From NCBI RefSeq assembly GCF_900099705.1, contig NZ_LT629695.1:2604001-2668000 (forward strand): a stretch of 64,000 bases of DNA, read 5' to 3'. The DNA comes from Agrococcus jejuensis (GTDB lineage Bacteria > Actinomycetota > Actinomycetes > Actinomycetales > Microbacteriaceae). The notes under the pieces are model-generated. The model was not told the DNA's origin and did no database searches. It saw nothing but the letters and a program-made list of their open reading frames with translations. The translations under genes and the position numbers were made by a program. Shown here in pieces: positions 7,534-15,755 of this stretch (positions are counted from its first letter, which is position 1; every line of letters begins with the position of its first letter).

Positions 7534-9570
7534 ATGGAGGCGATGACGTCTCCCGCGGCGCGGCCCATGCGCCGCGACATCCAGGTGCTGCGCGCCGTCG
7601 CCGTGGGCGTCGTGCTGCTGTACCACCTGTGGCCGAACCGGTTCCCGGGCGGCTTCGTGGGCGTCGACGTGTTCTTCGTCGTGTCGGGCCTGCTCATCAC
7701 GTCGCACCTGCTGCGCGAGGCCGAGACGCCGCGGGGCATCCGCCCCGTCGCGTTCTGGGCGAACCGCGTGCGACGACTGCTGCCGCTCGCGGTCGTGGTG
7801 CTCGTCGCGACCATGCTGGGCGTGCTCGCGTGGGCACCGGCGTCGCAGGTCGCGCCGTCGATGCGGCACGCGATCGCCTCGATGCTGTCGGTCGAGAACT
7901 GGATGCTCGCCTCCGACGCCGTCGACTACCTCGCGCGCGATCAGCAGGCGCTGCCGACGCAGCACTTCTGGTCCCTGTCGGTCGAGGAGCAGTTCTACGT
8001 CGTGTGGCCGCTGCTGCTCGTCGCGGCCGTGGCCATCGCGATGCGCGCGCGGCGGGCGCGGGCGACGGCGCGTCCGATCGTCGCGCGCGACGCCGTGCGC
8101 GTGACGGTGCTCGTCGTGCTCGTCGCCTCGTTCGTCGCGAGCATCCTGCAGACGTGGCTCGCGCCCGGCCCGGCCTACTTCGCCACGACGACGCGCGCGT
8201 GGGAGCTCGCGGCGGGGGCGGCGCTCGCGGTCGTCGCGCACGACGGCGGCGCCCTGCCGGCCGCGGCGCGCGCTCGCGCCTGGCGCGCCGCGGCGTCGTG
8301 GGCTGGCCTCGCGCTCATCGTCGGCACGACGCTGCTGCTGCCCGCAGGCACGCCCTTCCCGGGGGTCGCGGCGCTGCTGCCGGTCGTCGCGGCCGTGCTG
8401 TGGCTCGTCGGCGGCGAGCACGACCGCTGGTGGTCGCCCGCCGCGCTCGGTCGCGTGCGCCCCGTCGTGTGGATGGGCGACGTGTCGTACGGCATCTACC
8501 TGTGGCACTGGCCGCTCATCGTGCTCGTGCCGTTCGCGATCGGCGCCGACCTCACGTCGCCGACCAAGGTCGGCATCGTCGCCGCGACGCTCGCGCTCGC
8601 CGGCGCGAGCGCCGTGCTCGTCGAGCGGCCGTTCCGCTTCGGTCGCGTGTGGCGCGCGCGGCCGTGGCGAGCGTTCGCGCTCGGGGCCGCGGGCGCGGTG
8701 CTCGTCGTCGCCGTCGCCGGCTCCTCCCTCGTCGCGATCGACCGCGAGCGGGCGGATGCGGCTGCCGCGGCCGAGCAGGCGCTCGCGGACTCCGACCTCG
8801 ACCCCGGGCCGCTCGACGCCATCCCGCCCGCCGACCCCGACGCGACGCTCGTGCCGACGATCGCGGGCCGCGCCGACGACCGCGGCGTCATGTACGACTG
8901 CTTCGACAACGAGCACCTCGGTCCGCGCACGTGCACCTACGGGCCCGACGACGCCGACGTGCGCGTCGCGATCGTGGGCGACTCGCACGCCGCCCACCTC
9001 ATCCCGGGCATCGTCGCGGCCGCCGACGCCGAGGGCTGGCGCGTCGAGACGTACGTGGGCAGGAGCTGCGACGCCGTGCTCGTCGAGGGCTGCACGGGCG
9101 GCGCGAGCATCCTCGCCGACCTCTCCGGCGGCGACTACGACCTCGTGGTCGCGTCGGGGTTCCGCGACACCTACCTCGAGCCCGCCGTGCTCGCCGAGTC
9201 GTGGCAGGCGCTGCGCGACGCGGGGCTGCCGCTCGTGCTCGTCGGCGACGTGCCGCTGCACCCGCAGGCGACGTTCGCGTGCGTCGACGCGTCGCAGGGC
9301 GACCCGGTCGCTGCGACGGCGTGCACCACGTCGCGCGCCGAGGCGATCGACGCGCTGCCGTCGACGCAGCTGACGTGGGCCGCGGAGCACGACGTGCCGA
9401 CGATCGACCTCACGGCGCCGTTCTGCGATCCCGAGGCGTGCGCGAGCGTGCTCGACGGCGTCGTCGTCTACCAGGACTCGCCGTCGTCGCACCTCACGGC
9501 CACGATGTCGACGCGGCTCGCCCCGTTGTGGCGCGCCGAGCTCGGCGCGATCCTCGCCGCCGGCGGCTAG
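7534..9570 (+). CDS. OafA/YrhL-type membrane acyltransferase with C-terminal SGNH domain
   Basis: This protein has about 678 residues. Residues 12-390 form an acyltransferase-3 domain with about ten membrane helices. It opens with RRDIQVLRAVAVG, then VGVDVFFVVSGLLIT, and includes the RR motif in NRVRRLLPL and the WSLSVEEQFYVVWPL segment. After a linker, residues 470-678 form an SGNH hydrolase-like domain with GDSH (Ser484) and a late D-x-x-x-x-H (Asp648, His653). Such two-domain enzymes O-acetylate surface glycans or peptidoglycan. The start is uncertain: ATG 7534, 7543 or 7570 are all possible. The stop overlaps the stop of the convergent rhamnan gene by 4 bp. Confidence 0.88.
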   Translation: MEAMTSPAARPMRRDIQVLRAVAVGVVLLYHLWPNRFPGGFVGVDVFFVVSGLLITSHLLREAETPRGIRPVAFWANRVRRLLPLAVVVLVATMLGVLAWAPASQVAPSMRHAIASMLSVENWMLASDAVDYLARDQQALPTQHFWSLSVEEQFYVVWPLLLVAAVAIAMRARRARATARPIVARDAVRVTVLVVLVASFVASILQTWLAPGPAYFATTTRAWELAAGAALAVVAHDGGALPAAARARAWRAAASWAGLALIVGTTLLLPAGTPFPGVAALLPVVAAVLWLVGGEHDRWWSPAALGRVRPVVWMGDVSYGIYLWHWPLIVLVPFAIGADLTSPTKVGIVAATLALAGASAVLVERPFRFGRVWRARPWRAFALGAAGAVLVVAVAGSSLVAIDRERADAAAAAEQALADSDLDPGPLDAIPPADPDATLVPTIAGRADDRGVMYDCFDNEHLGPRTCTYGPDDADVRVAIVGDSHAAHLIPGIVAAADAEGWRVETYVGRSCDAVLVEGCTGGASILADLSGGDYDLVVASGFRDTYLEPAVLAESWQALRDAGLPLVLVGDVPLHPQATFACVDASQGDPVAATACTTSRAEAIDALPSTQLTWAAEHDVPTIDLTAPFCDPEACASVLDGVVVYQDSPSSHLTATMSTRLAPLWRAELGAILAAGG

Positions 9571-11255
9571 GCAGCGCCGGCGGCGCGCTCGCGCTCGACG
9601 CGCGCGAGCACCTGCGACAGGGCCTCGCCGTCGCTCGCGCCGAGGGCCTTCGCCATGCGCCGCAGCACGGCGTGCATGACCGAGAGCTCCGACTCGGCGC
9701 GGTCGACGGTCGTCGCGATGCGCGGCCGCAGCCCCGCATCCTGCACCGCGAGGGCGATGACGTCGCCCCACGCGTCGATGCCCATGCGCTCGCGCGAGCT
9801 GCCGAGACGCTCGGCGAGCGGCACGAGGCCGTCGCGGCGCACCCACGCCGTCGCGCCCTCGGGGCGCAGGGGAGCGGCGGAGCGGCTGCGGACCTGCAGC
9901 GCGAACAGCTGCTCGCCCGTCGCGACGCCCTCGTGGCCGAGCCTGCCGAACCAGCCACGATGCAGGGCGGGCGGCGCGACGAGCATGCCGAGCGCCGGCT
10001 CGTCGTCGAACGCGGCCGGCGCACCGCCGCGGCCGAGCGCGAGCGAGGCGACGAGCGCCTCGCGGCGCGAGTCCGCGTCGATGCCGAGCGGCGCATCCAC
10101 GGGGAAGCCGTCGACGCCGAGCAGCAGCACGATCGGCTCGTCGACCCCGGCGACGGCCTCGACGTGGTGGTGCTCGACGATCGCCACGTCGACGCCGTCG
10201 AGCAGCGTCGCGGCGTCGCCGCGGGCGCGCAGCAGCTCGACGCGGTTGCGCGTGCCCGCCACGACGACGCGGTCGGCGCTCGACCGCGCGAGCGCGAGGC
10301 GCTCGACGAGGCGGTCGCCGAGCTCGACGATCGCGACCGACGCCTGCTGCGACACGGCCGCGTCGGGCAGCACGAGCCAGTCGTGCATCGTCTCGAGCGT
10401 CTCGCGCTGGTCGGCGGAGCGGGCGAGGTGCGCGTCGAGCACGCGCACGTCGTACGCGCCCGTCTCGCGCAGGAAGTCGTAGAGCTCGCGCGCGTTGCGC
10501 GTCGCGTGCTCGTCGAGCACGCTCGCGACGCCCGCGAACAGCGTCTTGCGCTTCACGATGGGGGAGCCGCGGCGGATCATCTCGACCGGCAGCGAGTTGA
10601 GCGGGTACAGCGTCGTGCCGAGCAGGTCGGACGTGTCGACGTAGACGTCCCATGTGAAGCCGATGCGCTCGAAGTGCTGCGTGAAGCGCGCCTCGTGCTT
10701 CGCGACGGCGTGCGCGTAGTCGGGGATGGGCGGCAGGTCGTCCCAGTAGGCGCGGAACACCTCGGAGGCGAGCATCGAGCGCCGCACGGCGATCCAATGC
10801 GACTGCAGGTGCAGCGGCAGGTAGGGCTGCTCGAGCAGCCCCCACGGGTCGAACGGGGCGCCGTGGTGCACCGTCACGCCCCAGTAGTCGAGGTCGCGCG
10901 CATCCATGTCGTCGAACATCGCGCCGAACGACGCCGTGGGCCCGAGGATCGTGAAGTTGAACATCACGAGCTCGTCGGTCTCGGCGAGCTCGTCCCAGCC
11001 GACGTGCTCGATGGCCGTCTTGTACGCCCACGAGTCGAAGCCCTCGTTCGAGCGCTGCACGACGTCGGCCCCCAATGCCTCGAAGCGGGCGCGGGATGCG
11101 TCGTCGAGCGCGCCGTTCACGACGACCACGAGGCGCGTGAGGTGCGGCATGACGCCGTCGAGCAGCGTGAAGACCGTCTCGTCGGCGACGCCGTCGGCGT
11201 CGTAGAAGAAGAAGACGCCCGTGCGACGCACGGCGTCGACGTTCGACAGCCGCAT
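9567..11255 (-). CDS. rhamnan synthesis F (RgpF)-like protein
   Basis: The protein has 562 residues. Residues 1-290 contain the RgpF-family hallmarks: FFFYDADGVADETVF at the start, NEGFDSWAYKTAIEH, the FNFTILGP segment, a metal-like FDDMDARDLDYWG, and HLQSHWIAVRR. RgpF-like proteins act in the assembly of rhamnose-rich wall polysaccharides. The C-terminal third (about 320-562) is less conserved and of unknown role. The start overlaps the upstream small coiled-coil gene by one base (TGATG), so the two are probably coupled. The opposite end overlaps the acyltransferase gene tail to tail. Confidence 0.85.
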   Translation of the reverse strand: MRLSNVDAVRRTGVFFFYDADGVADETVFTLLDGVMPHLTRLVVVVNGALDDASRARFEALGADVVQRSNEGFDSWAYKTAIEHVGWDELAETDELVMFNFTILGPTASFGAMFDDMDARDLDYWGVTVHHGAPFDPWGLLEQPYLPLHLQSHWIAVRRSMLASEVFRAYWDDLPPIPDYAHAVAKHEARFTQHFERIGFTWDVYVDTSDLLGTTLYPLNSLPVEMIRRGSPIVKRKTLFAGVASVLDEHATRNARELYDFLRETGAYDVRVLDAHLARSADQRETLETMHDWLVLPDAAVSQQASVAIVELGDRLVERLALARSSADRVVVAGTRNRVELLRARGDAATLLDGVDVAIVEHHHVEAVAGVDEPIVLLLGVDGFPVDAPLGIDADSRREALVASLALGRGGAPAAFDDEPALGMLVAPPALHRGWFGRLGHEGVATGEQLFALQVRSRSAAPLRPEGATAWVRRDGLVPLAERLGSSRERMGIDAWGDVIALAVQDAGLRPRIATTVDRAESELSVMHAVLRRMAKALGASDGEALSQVLARVERERAAGAA

Positions 11256-11512
11256 CAGCCTCTCCGCAGGCCCACGCGACGCAGGGCGCGGCCCGCGAGG
11301 CTGCGACCCTTGCGCAGCACGCGACGCGGCAGCGTCACGCGGGCGCCGAGGTGCGCGTGCGCCTCGTCGAGGTCGGCCTGCAGCGCGAGCGTGCGGCCCT
11401 GCGACGAGCGCAGCTGCGCCCGCTCGGTGGCCCGCTCGCGCTCGAGCCGCGACAGCTCGCCGCGCAACCGCTCGTTCTCGGCGCGCAGGGTCGCCAGCTC
11501 CGACTCGCTCAT
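11255..11512 (-). CDS. small coiled-coil protein coupled to the RgpF-like gene
   Basis: The protein has 85 residues. The first half (about 3-55) is a Leu/Glu/Arg heptad-like coiled coil (LATLRAENERLRGELSRLER). The second half is strongly basic (LPRRVLRKGRSLAGRALRRVGLRRG) and could bind membrane phospholipid, nucleic acid or a glycan carrier. I chose the ATG at 11512 over a GTG at 11518 because TAGGCT (minus strand, 11520-11525) lies 7 nt before the ATG, a spacing seen in front of many genes here. Its stop shares one base with the next start. I do not recognise the family. A scaffold or chain-length role with the rhamnan protein is only a guess. Confidence 0.65.
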   Translation of the reverse strand: MSESELATLRAENERLRGELSRLERERATERAQLRSSQGRTLALQADLDEAHAHLGARVTLPRRVLRKGRSLAGRALRRVGLRRG

Positions 11513-11519
11513 GCCCACG

Positions 11520-11525
11520 AGCCTA
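11520..11525 (-). promoter_or_regulatory. -10 box for the coiled-coil/RgpF-like operon
   Basis: TAGGCT on the minus strand lies 7 nt before the ATG at 11512. It supports a leaderless message for the two-gene operon. Confidence 0.45.
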
Positions 11526-11530
11526 CGGCG

Positions 11531-12706
11531 TCACGCGAAGGCGGCCCGCCCCGTGATGGCGCGGCCCACGATGAGCTGGTTCATCTGGAACGTGCCCTCG
11601 TACGAGTAGAGCGCCTCGGCGTCGGCGAAGAAGCGCGCGACGTCGTGGTCGGTGACGATGCCGTTGCCGCCGCACACCTCGCGGCACCAGCCCACGACCT
11701 CGCGCATGCGCGCGGTCGTGAACGCCTTCGCGAGCGCCGAGTGCGCATCCTCCTGGGTGCCCTCGTCCTGCATGCGCGACACCTGCGCGCACAGGGCGAT
11801 GGATGCCGTGATCGCGCCGAGCGACTTCGCGAGCAGGTCCTGCACGAGCTGGTGGCCGGCGATGGGCTGGCCGAACTGCTCGCGCTCGCCCGTGTAGCGC
11901 ACGGCGGCCTCGTAGGCGCCGGCCATGACGCCGACGGCGGCCCACGCGACCTCGGCGCGCGTGAGGCGCAGCACGCGCGCGGTGTCGCGGAACGAGTCGG
12001 CGCGCTGCAGGCGCAGCGACTCGGGCACGCGCACGCCCTCGAGCACGATGTCGGCGTTCTGCACCATGCGCAGCGCGATCTTGCGCTCGATCTTCGTCGC
12101 CGAGAAGCCCGGCGTCGTCGTGGGCACGATGAAGCCCTTCACCTGGTCGTCGGCGACGTCCTTCGCCCAGATGATGACGACGTCGGCGAACGTGGCGTTG
12201 CCGATCCACCGCTTCGCGCCGTCGAGCACCCACGCGTCGCCGTCGCGGCGCGCGGTCGTGCGCAGGCCGCGGGCCGAGTCGGAGCCCGAGAGCGGCTCGG
12301 TGAGGCCGAAGGCGCCGATGACCTCGCCCGACGCGAGGCGCGGCAGCCATTCGGTGCGCTGCTCGGGCGAGCCGCACGCGCCGATCGAGCCGGCGGCGAG
12401 GCCGTTCTGCACGCCGACGAAGGTCGAGAGGGACGCGTCGACGCGGGCCATCTCGAGCGCGGCCCAGCCGCGGTAGACGGCGGAGGCGGGGAAGGTCTGC
12501 GTCTCCTCCCACGAGTGCCCGAGCACGCCCGTCGCCGCGATGGCGGGGATGACGTCCATGGGGAACTCGTCGCGGTGCCAGTGCTCGTCGACGACGGCGC
12601 GCATGGGCTCCATCGCGGCGCGCAGGCCGGCGATGGCCTCCTGCTCGCGCTCGGTGAGCTGCGACTCCATCCCGTAGAAGTCGCTGGGCAGCTGGGTGAG
12701 GGTCAT
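11531..12706 (-). CDS. acyl-CoA dehydrogenase, glutaryl-CoA dehydrogenase-like
   Basis: This 391-residue protein has the usual length for acyl-CoA dehydrogenases. It oxidises an acyl-CoA to the enoyl-CoA with FAD. Visible motifs are FGLTEPLSGSD (FAD and substrate site, about 130-140), the KRWIGNATFADV strand, the REQFGQPIAGHQLVQ helix, CREVCGGNGI, and YEGTFQMNQLIVGRAITG near the C terminus. The Glu of YEGT corresponds to the catalytic base of the glutaryl-CoA/isobutyryl branch. Substrate assignment is tentative. An AAGGAG lies 4 nt before the ATG and a minus-strand TAGGCT at 12736-12741 is a likely -10. It is divergent from manA. Confidence 0.88.
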   Translation of the reverse strand: MTLTQLPSDFYGMESQLTEREQEAIAGLRAAMEPMRAVVDEHWHRDEFPMDVIPAIAATGVLGHSWEETQTFPASAVYRGWAALEMARVDASLSTFVGVQNGLAAGSIGACGSPEQRTEWLPRLASGEVIGAFGLTEPLSGSDSARGLRTTARRDGDAWVLDGAKRWIGNATFADVVIIWAKDVADDQVKGFIVPTTTPGFSATKIERKIALRMVQNADIVLEGVRVPESLRLQRADSFRDTARVLRLTRAEVAWAAVGVMAGAYEAAVRYTGEREQFGQPIAGHQLVQDLLAKSLGAITASIALCAQVSRMQDEGTQEDAHSALAKAFTTARMREVVGWCREVCGGNGIVTDHDVARFFADAEALYSYEGTFQMNQLIVGRAITGRAAFA

Positions 12707-12735
12707 GGGGCTCCTTCGGCGCACGAACGGCTCGC

Positions 12736-12741
12736 AGCCTA
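12736..12741 (-). promoter_or_regulatory. -10 box for the acyl-CoA dehydrogenase gene
   Basis: TAGGCT on the minus strand lies 29 nt before the ATG at 12706, leaving room for a short leader with the AAGGAG ribosome binding site. The -35 region is not recognisable. Confidence 0.4.
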
Positions 12742-12773
12742 CGCACGGCGGCTGCGAGCGCGCACGCGTGTTG

Positions 12774-12779
12774 TAGCGT
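12774..12779 (+). promoter_or_regulatory. -10 box for manA, leaderless type
   Basis: TAGCGT is followed by 8 nt and the ATG of manA at 12788. No ribosome binding site is visible between them. Confidence 0.4.
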
Positions 12780-12787
12780 CGCTCACC

Positions 12788-13927
12788 ATGAGCGACGGCA
12801 CGTCCCCGGTCGGCTTGGCGCGCATCGCCAACGCGGTGCGCGACTACGCGTGGGGCAGCGAGACGCTCGTGGCCGAGTACCTCGGCACCGAGCCGTCGGG
12901 CGGTCCCGAGGCCGAGGTGTGGCTCGGCGCCCATCCCGCATGGCCCGCACGGCTCGACGACGGCACGCCGCTCGACGCGGCGCTCGCCGCCGCCGGCGCC
13001 ACCCAGCCTGGCATCCTGCTGAAGGTGCTCGCGGCCGCGCACGCGCTGTCGCTGCAGGTGCATCCGTCGCCGGCGCAGGCGCGCGCGGGGTTCGCGGCCG
13101 AGGAGGCGGCGGGCGTGCCGCTCGACGCGTCGCACCGCTCGTACAAGGATCCGCGCTCGAAGCCAGAGCTCATCGTGGCCGTGACGCCGTTCGAGGCGCT
13201 CTCGGGGTTCCAGCCCGCGGCCCGCACGCTCGCGGTGCTCGACGCGCTCGCGGCGATCGACGTGCGCGTCGCCCCGTACGCCGAGCGCGTGCGCGCGTCG
13301 ACGCGCGAGGCGCTCGCGTGGCTGCTCACGGGAGGCGACGACGTGGATGCGGTCGTCGCGGGCGTCGTCGCCGCCGCGCCGTCGCTGCCCGCCGAGCACG
13401 CCGCGGCCGCCGACACCGTCGCGCGCCTGCACGCCGACTACCCCGGCGACGCGGGCATCGCGACGGCGCTCATGCTGCACCGCGTCTCGCTCGCGCCCGG
13501 CGAGGGCGTGTTCCTGCCCGCCGGCAACCTGCACGCCTACCTCTCGGGTCTCGGCATCGAGCTCATGGAGGCGAGCGACAACGTGCTGCGCGGCGGCCTC
13601 ACCCCCAAGCACGTCGACCGCGACGAGCTGCTGCGCATCGTCGACGTGACGCCCGTCGACGACCCGATGCTGCATCCCATCGCACTGTCGGGAGCGACGG
13701 CGTACCGGCCCGACGCGGCCTTCGAGCTGCGCCACGTCGAGGGCTCGCACACGGCGGATGGCGCGGCGTGCGCGATCGTGCTCGCGGCGTCGCCGACCGT
13801 CGTCGAGGTGGCGGGGGAGCGGCTGGCGCTCGCTCGCGGCGAGGCGGCGTTCGCCGCGGCACCGGCATCGATCCGGGTCGACGCGCCCGACGCATGGCTC
13901 GCCCTCGAGGTGCGCGACACGCCGTGA
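12788..13927 (+). CDS. manA: mannose-6-phosphate isomerase, type I
   Basis: The protein has 379 residues. It interconverts fructose-6-phosphate and mannose-6-phosphate, the entry into GDP-mannose synthesis. Type I zinc-isomerase motifs are present: YAWGS near residue 20, AEVWLGAHP, the metal-site pair LQVHPSPAQA, YKDPRSKPELIVAVTPFEALSGF around 120-140, and the late GNLHAYLSGLGIELMEASDNVLRGGLTPK segment with its Glu and His ligands and catalytic Arg. No RBS is visible; a -10-like TAGCGT lies 8 nt upstream, suggesting a leaderless transcript. It sits in the order manA, whiB2 and, further on, manB, known from other actinobacteria. Confidence 0.95.
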   Translation: MSDGTSPVGLARIANAVRDYAWGSETLVAEYLGTEPSGGPEAEVWLGAHPAWPARLDDGTPLDAALAAAGATQPGILLKVLAAAHALSLQVHPSPAQARAGFAAEEAAGVPLDASHRSYKDPRSKPELIVAVTPFEALSGFQPAARTLAVLDALAAIDVRVAPYAERVRASTREALAWLLTGGDDVDAVVAGVVAAAPSLPAEHAAAADTVARLHADYPGDAGIATALMLHRVSLAPGEGVFLPAGNLHAYLSGLGIELMEASDNVLRGGLTPKHVDRDELLRIVDVTPVDDPMLHPIALSGATAYRPDAAFELRHVEGSHTADGAACAIVLAASPTVVEVAGERLALARGEAAFAAAPASIRVDAPDAWLALEVRDTP

Positions 13928-13973
13928 GCGCGGGCTCCCGGCAGTGTCGTCGGCGCGCCGTAGGATTCGCGAC

Positions 13974-14003
13974 TTGACGCGAGGGGAATCACAACGGTGT
14001 AAT
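13974..14003 (+). promoter_or_regulatory. promoter of the whiB2-like gene
   Basis: TTGACG (13974-13979) and TGTAAT (13998-14003) are separated by 18 bp. This is among the clearest -35/-10 pairs in the window. Transcription would start near 14010, giving a leader of about 45 nt with TTGGAG (14043-14048) before the ATG. Confidence 0.7.
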
Positions 14004-14054
14004 TGTCCAATCACGCCGCAGGCCGAGCGGCGTCACTGGGAATTGGAGCACCGC

Positions 14055-14387
14055 ATGCGCGACGCGAACCGCCGCAGCGTTCCCGAAGACTGGTTCATCG
14101 ACCCCATCCAGCTGGGTGTGCCCGGATCCCCGCTCCGCCGGACCACACCCGTCGAGTCCGACGAGGATGGGCAGCTCGCATGGCAGGTCGACGCACTCTG
14201 CGCACAGACGGACCCCGAGGCGTTCTTCCCCGAGAAGGGCGGCTCGACGCGTGATGCGAAGCGCATCTGCGAGGGATGCGACGTGCGCGCGCAGTGCCTC
14301 GACTATGCGTTGCAGAACGACGAGCGCTTCGGCATCTGGGGCGGGCTCTCCGAGCGCGAGCGCCGCCGCCTGCGCCGTTCCGCCTGA
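14055..14387 (+). CDS. whiB2: WhiB-family iron-sulfur transcription factor, WhiB2/WhmD type
   Basis: The protein has 110 residues. Four cysteines (49, 72, 75, 81) in the pattern C-x22-C-x2-C-x5-C bind a [4Fe-4S] cluster. The G(I/V)WGG turn (93-97) and the basic tail ERERRRLRR complete the WhiB fold and DNA-contact end. The segment ALCAQTDPEAFFPEKGGS is characteristic of the WhiB2/WhmD/Streptomyces WhiB branch, which is tied to septation and cell division. The ATG at 14055 follows TTGGAG by 6 nt. Its position between manA and the envelope glycosyltransferases resembles the mycobacterial locus. It probably acts with RNA polymerase sigma factor. Confidence 0.93.
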   Translation: MRDANRRSVPEDWFIDPIQLGVPGSPLRRTTPVESDEDGQLAWQVDALCAQTDPEAFFPEKGGSTRDAKRICEGCDVRAQCLDYALQNDERFGIWGGLSERERRRLRRSA

Positions 14388-14411
14388 GCACGTCGCAGCA
14401 CCCTCCTCACC

Positions 14412-14432
14412 CGTGTCCCGCACCGGGGCACG
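14412..14432 (+). terminator. possible terminator after the whiB2-like gene
   Basis: An 8-bp stem with one G-U pair (14412-14419 with 14425-14432) and a 5-nt loop lies 25 nt after the stop codon. No T run follows, so it may be weak. Confidence 0.4.
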
Positions 14433-14459
14433 AGGGCTTCGAGCGATGCTCAGCGCGCG

Positions 14460-14465
14460 TAGGCT
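14460..14465 (+). promoter_or_regulatory. -10 box for the GT2 gene, leaderless type
   Basis: TAGGCT lies 6 nt before the ATG at 14472, with no ribosome binding site between them. Confidence 0.45.
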
Positions 14466-14471
14466 GAGCGC

Positions 14472-15695
14472 ATGCTGGCAATGACCATGATGGTGCGCGA
14501 CGAGGCCGACGTCATCGCCGCCACCGTCGAGCACCATCTCGCGCAGGGGTTCGATCACCTCATCGTGACCGACAACGCCTCGACCGACGGCACCCGCGAG
14601 ATCCTCGAGGAGTACGCGCAGCACGCACCCCTCACGCTCCACCACGACCCCGAGCACCGCAAGCAGCAGGCGCGGGTCGTCACGTCGATGGCGCGCGAGG
14701 CCGCGCGCATGGGCGCGACGTGGGTCGTGAACGGCGACGCCGACGAGTTCGTGCTGCCCGTCGACCGCTCGACGACCGTCGCCGCCGTGCTCGCCGCGAT
14801 GCCCACGTCGCTGCGCGCGTTCACGGTGCCCGTCGTGAACATGGTCGGCCCGATCGCCGAGACCGGCTCGGGCATCGGCAGGCTGCGGATGCGCGACGAG
14901 CGATCGCTCGAGGCGCTGCAGGCGGCGGGCGTGCTCGCGCACCCCACGCCCAACGCCATCCACGTCGGCGACCCCGAGGTCGAGGTCGCGCACGGCAACC
15001 ACTTCACGTCGATCGAGCAGCACGGGGAGGTGCCCGACGAGCTCGCGCTCGAGGTGCTGCACCTGCCGTGGCGCTCGGCGACGCAGTTCGCGCGCAAGAC
15101 CGAGAACATGGGTCGCGGCTACGAGGCCAACCCGCAGCTGCGGCCGAGCGCCAACCACCACGGCATGCGCGACTGGCGTCGCATGCGCGCCGGCGTGCTG
15201 CTGCCGTTCCTCGCGCTGCGCATGCCCACGAGCGACGACCTCGCCCAGCAGGGCTTCGTCGAGGACGACGCGCTCGTGACGGCGCTGCAGCTGGATGGCG
15301 TGCGCCCCGGGCTGCTCGCGGCCGCGCTCGCCGACGGCGAGGCGTACGACGACGCCGAGATCGAGCGCCTGCGCGCGCTCGCCCACGTGCTGTCGCCGCT
15401 CGACGTCGAGGCGCAGCGCGACATCGTCGTGCTGCGCGAGGAGGTCGACGACCGCAACACGCGCCTCTACGAGGCGCAGCAGCGCATCCAGCAGCTCGAG
15501 ATCGCGCTGGGCGTCGCCGCCGAGGACGGCCTGCGCGAGCGCATCGCGCTCGAGGGCGCCGTCGTCGACGCGCGCGGCCAGGCAGACCGGGCGCGTGCCG
15601 AGCTCGCGGGCGTGCAGCAGGCGCTCGAGGCGCTCGAGGCGCAGCCCGTCATGCGGGCGAGCCGCGCGGTGTCGCGGGCGCTGCGCTCGCGCTGA
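14472..15695 (+). CDS. glycosyltransferase, family 2-like (Glyco_tranf_2_4 type) with C-terminal coiled coil
   Basis: The protein has 407 residues. The N-terminal GT-A-like domain (1-240) shows MMVRDEADVIAATVEHHLAQG, TDNASTDGT and NGDADEFV, where the D-x-D would hold the metal and sugar nucleotide. The HGNHFTS and LHLPWRS segments are typical of this subfamily. Residues about 300-395 are a Glu/Arg/Gln-rich coiled coil, useful for oligomerisation. No membrane segment or signal peptide is seen, so it is cytoplasmic. It begins right after a TAGGCT box and is probably leaderless. Donor and acceptor are unknown; envelope glycan synthesis is likely from context. Confidence 0.8.
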   Translation: MLAMTMMVRDEADVIAATVEHHLAQGFDHLIVTDNASTDGTREILEEYAQHAPLTLHHDPEHRKQQARVVTSMAREAARMGATWVVNGDADEFVLPVDRSTTVAAVLAAMPTSLRAFTVPVVNMVGPIAETGSGIGRLRMRDERSLEALQAAGVLAHPTPNAIHVGDPEVEVAHGNHFTSIEQHGEVPDELALEVLHLPWRSATQFARKTENMGRGYEANPQLRPSANHHGMRDWRRMRAGVLLPFLALRMPTSDDLAQQGFVEDDALVTALQLDGVRPGLLAAALADGEAYDDAEIERLRALAHVLSPLDVEAQRDIVVLREEVDDRNTRLYEAQQRIQQLEIALGVAAEDGLRERIALEGAVVDARGQADRARAELAGVQQALEALEAQPVMRASRAVSRALRSR

Positions 15696-15743
15696 CTTCG
15701 CGGCGCACCGACGTCGTTGCCGCTGCGCGCGCCCATGCGTGCC

Positions 15744-15749
15744 TAGCCT
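15744..15749 (+). promoter_or_regulatory. -10 box for the membrane GT gene, leaderless type
   Basis: TAGCCT lies 6 nt before the GTG at 15756. This implies a separate promoter for the next gene pair despite the short gap after the preceding GT gene. Confidence 0.4.
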
Positions 15750-15755
15750 TGCCGG

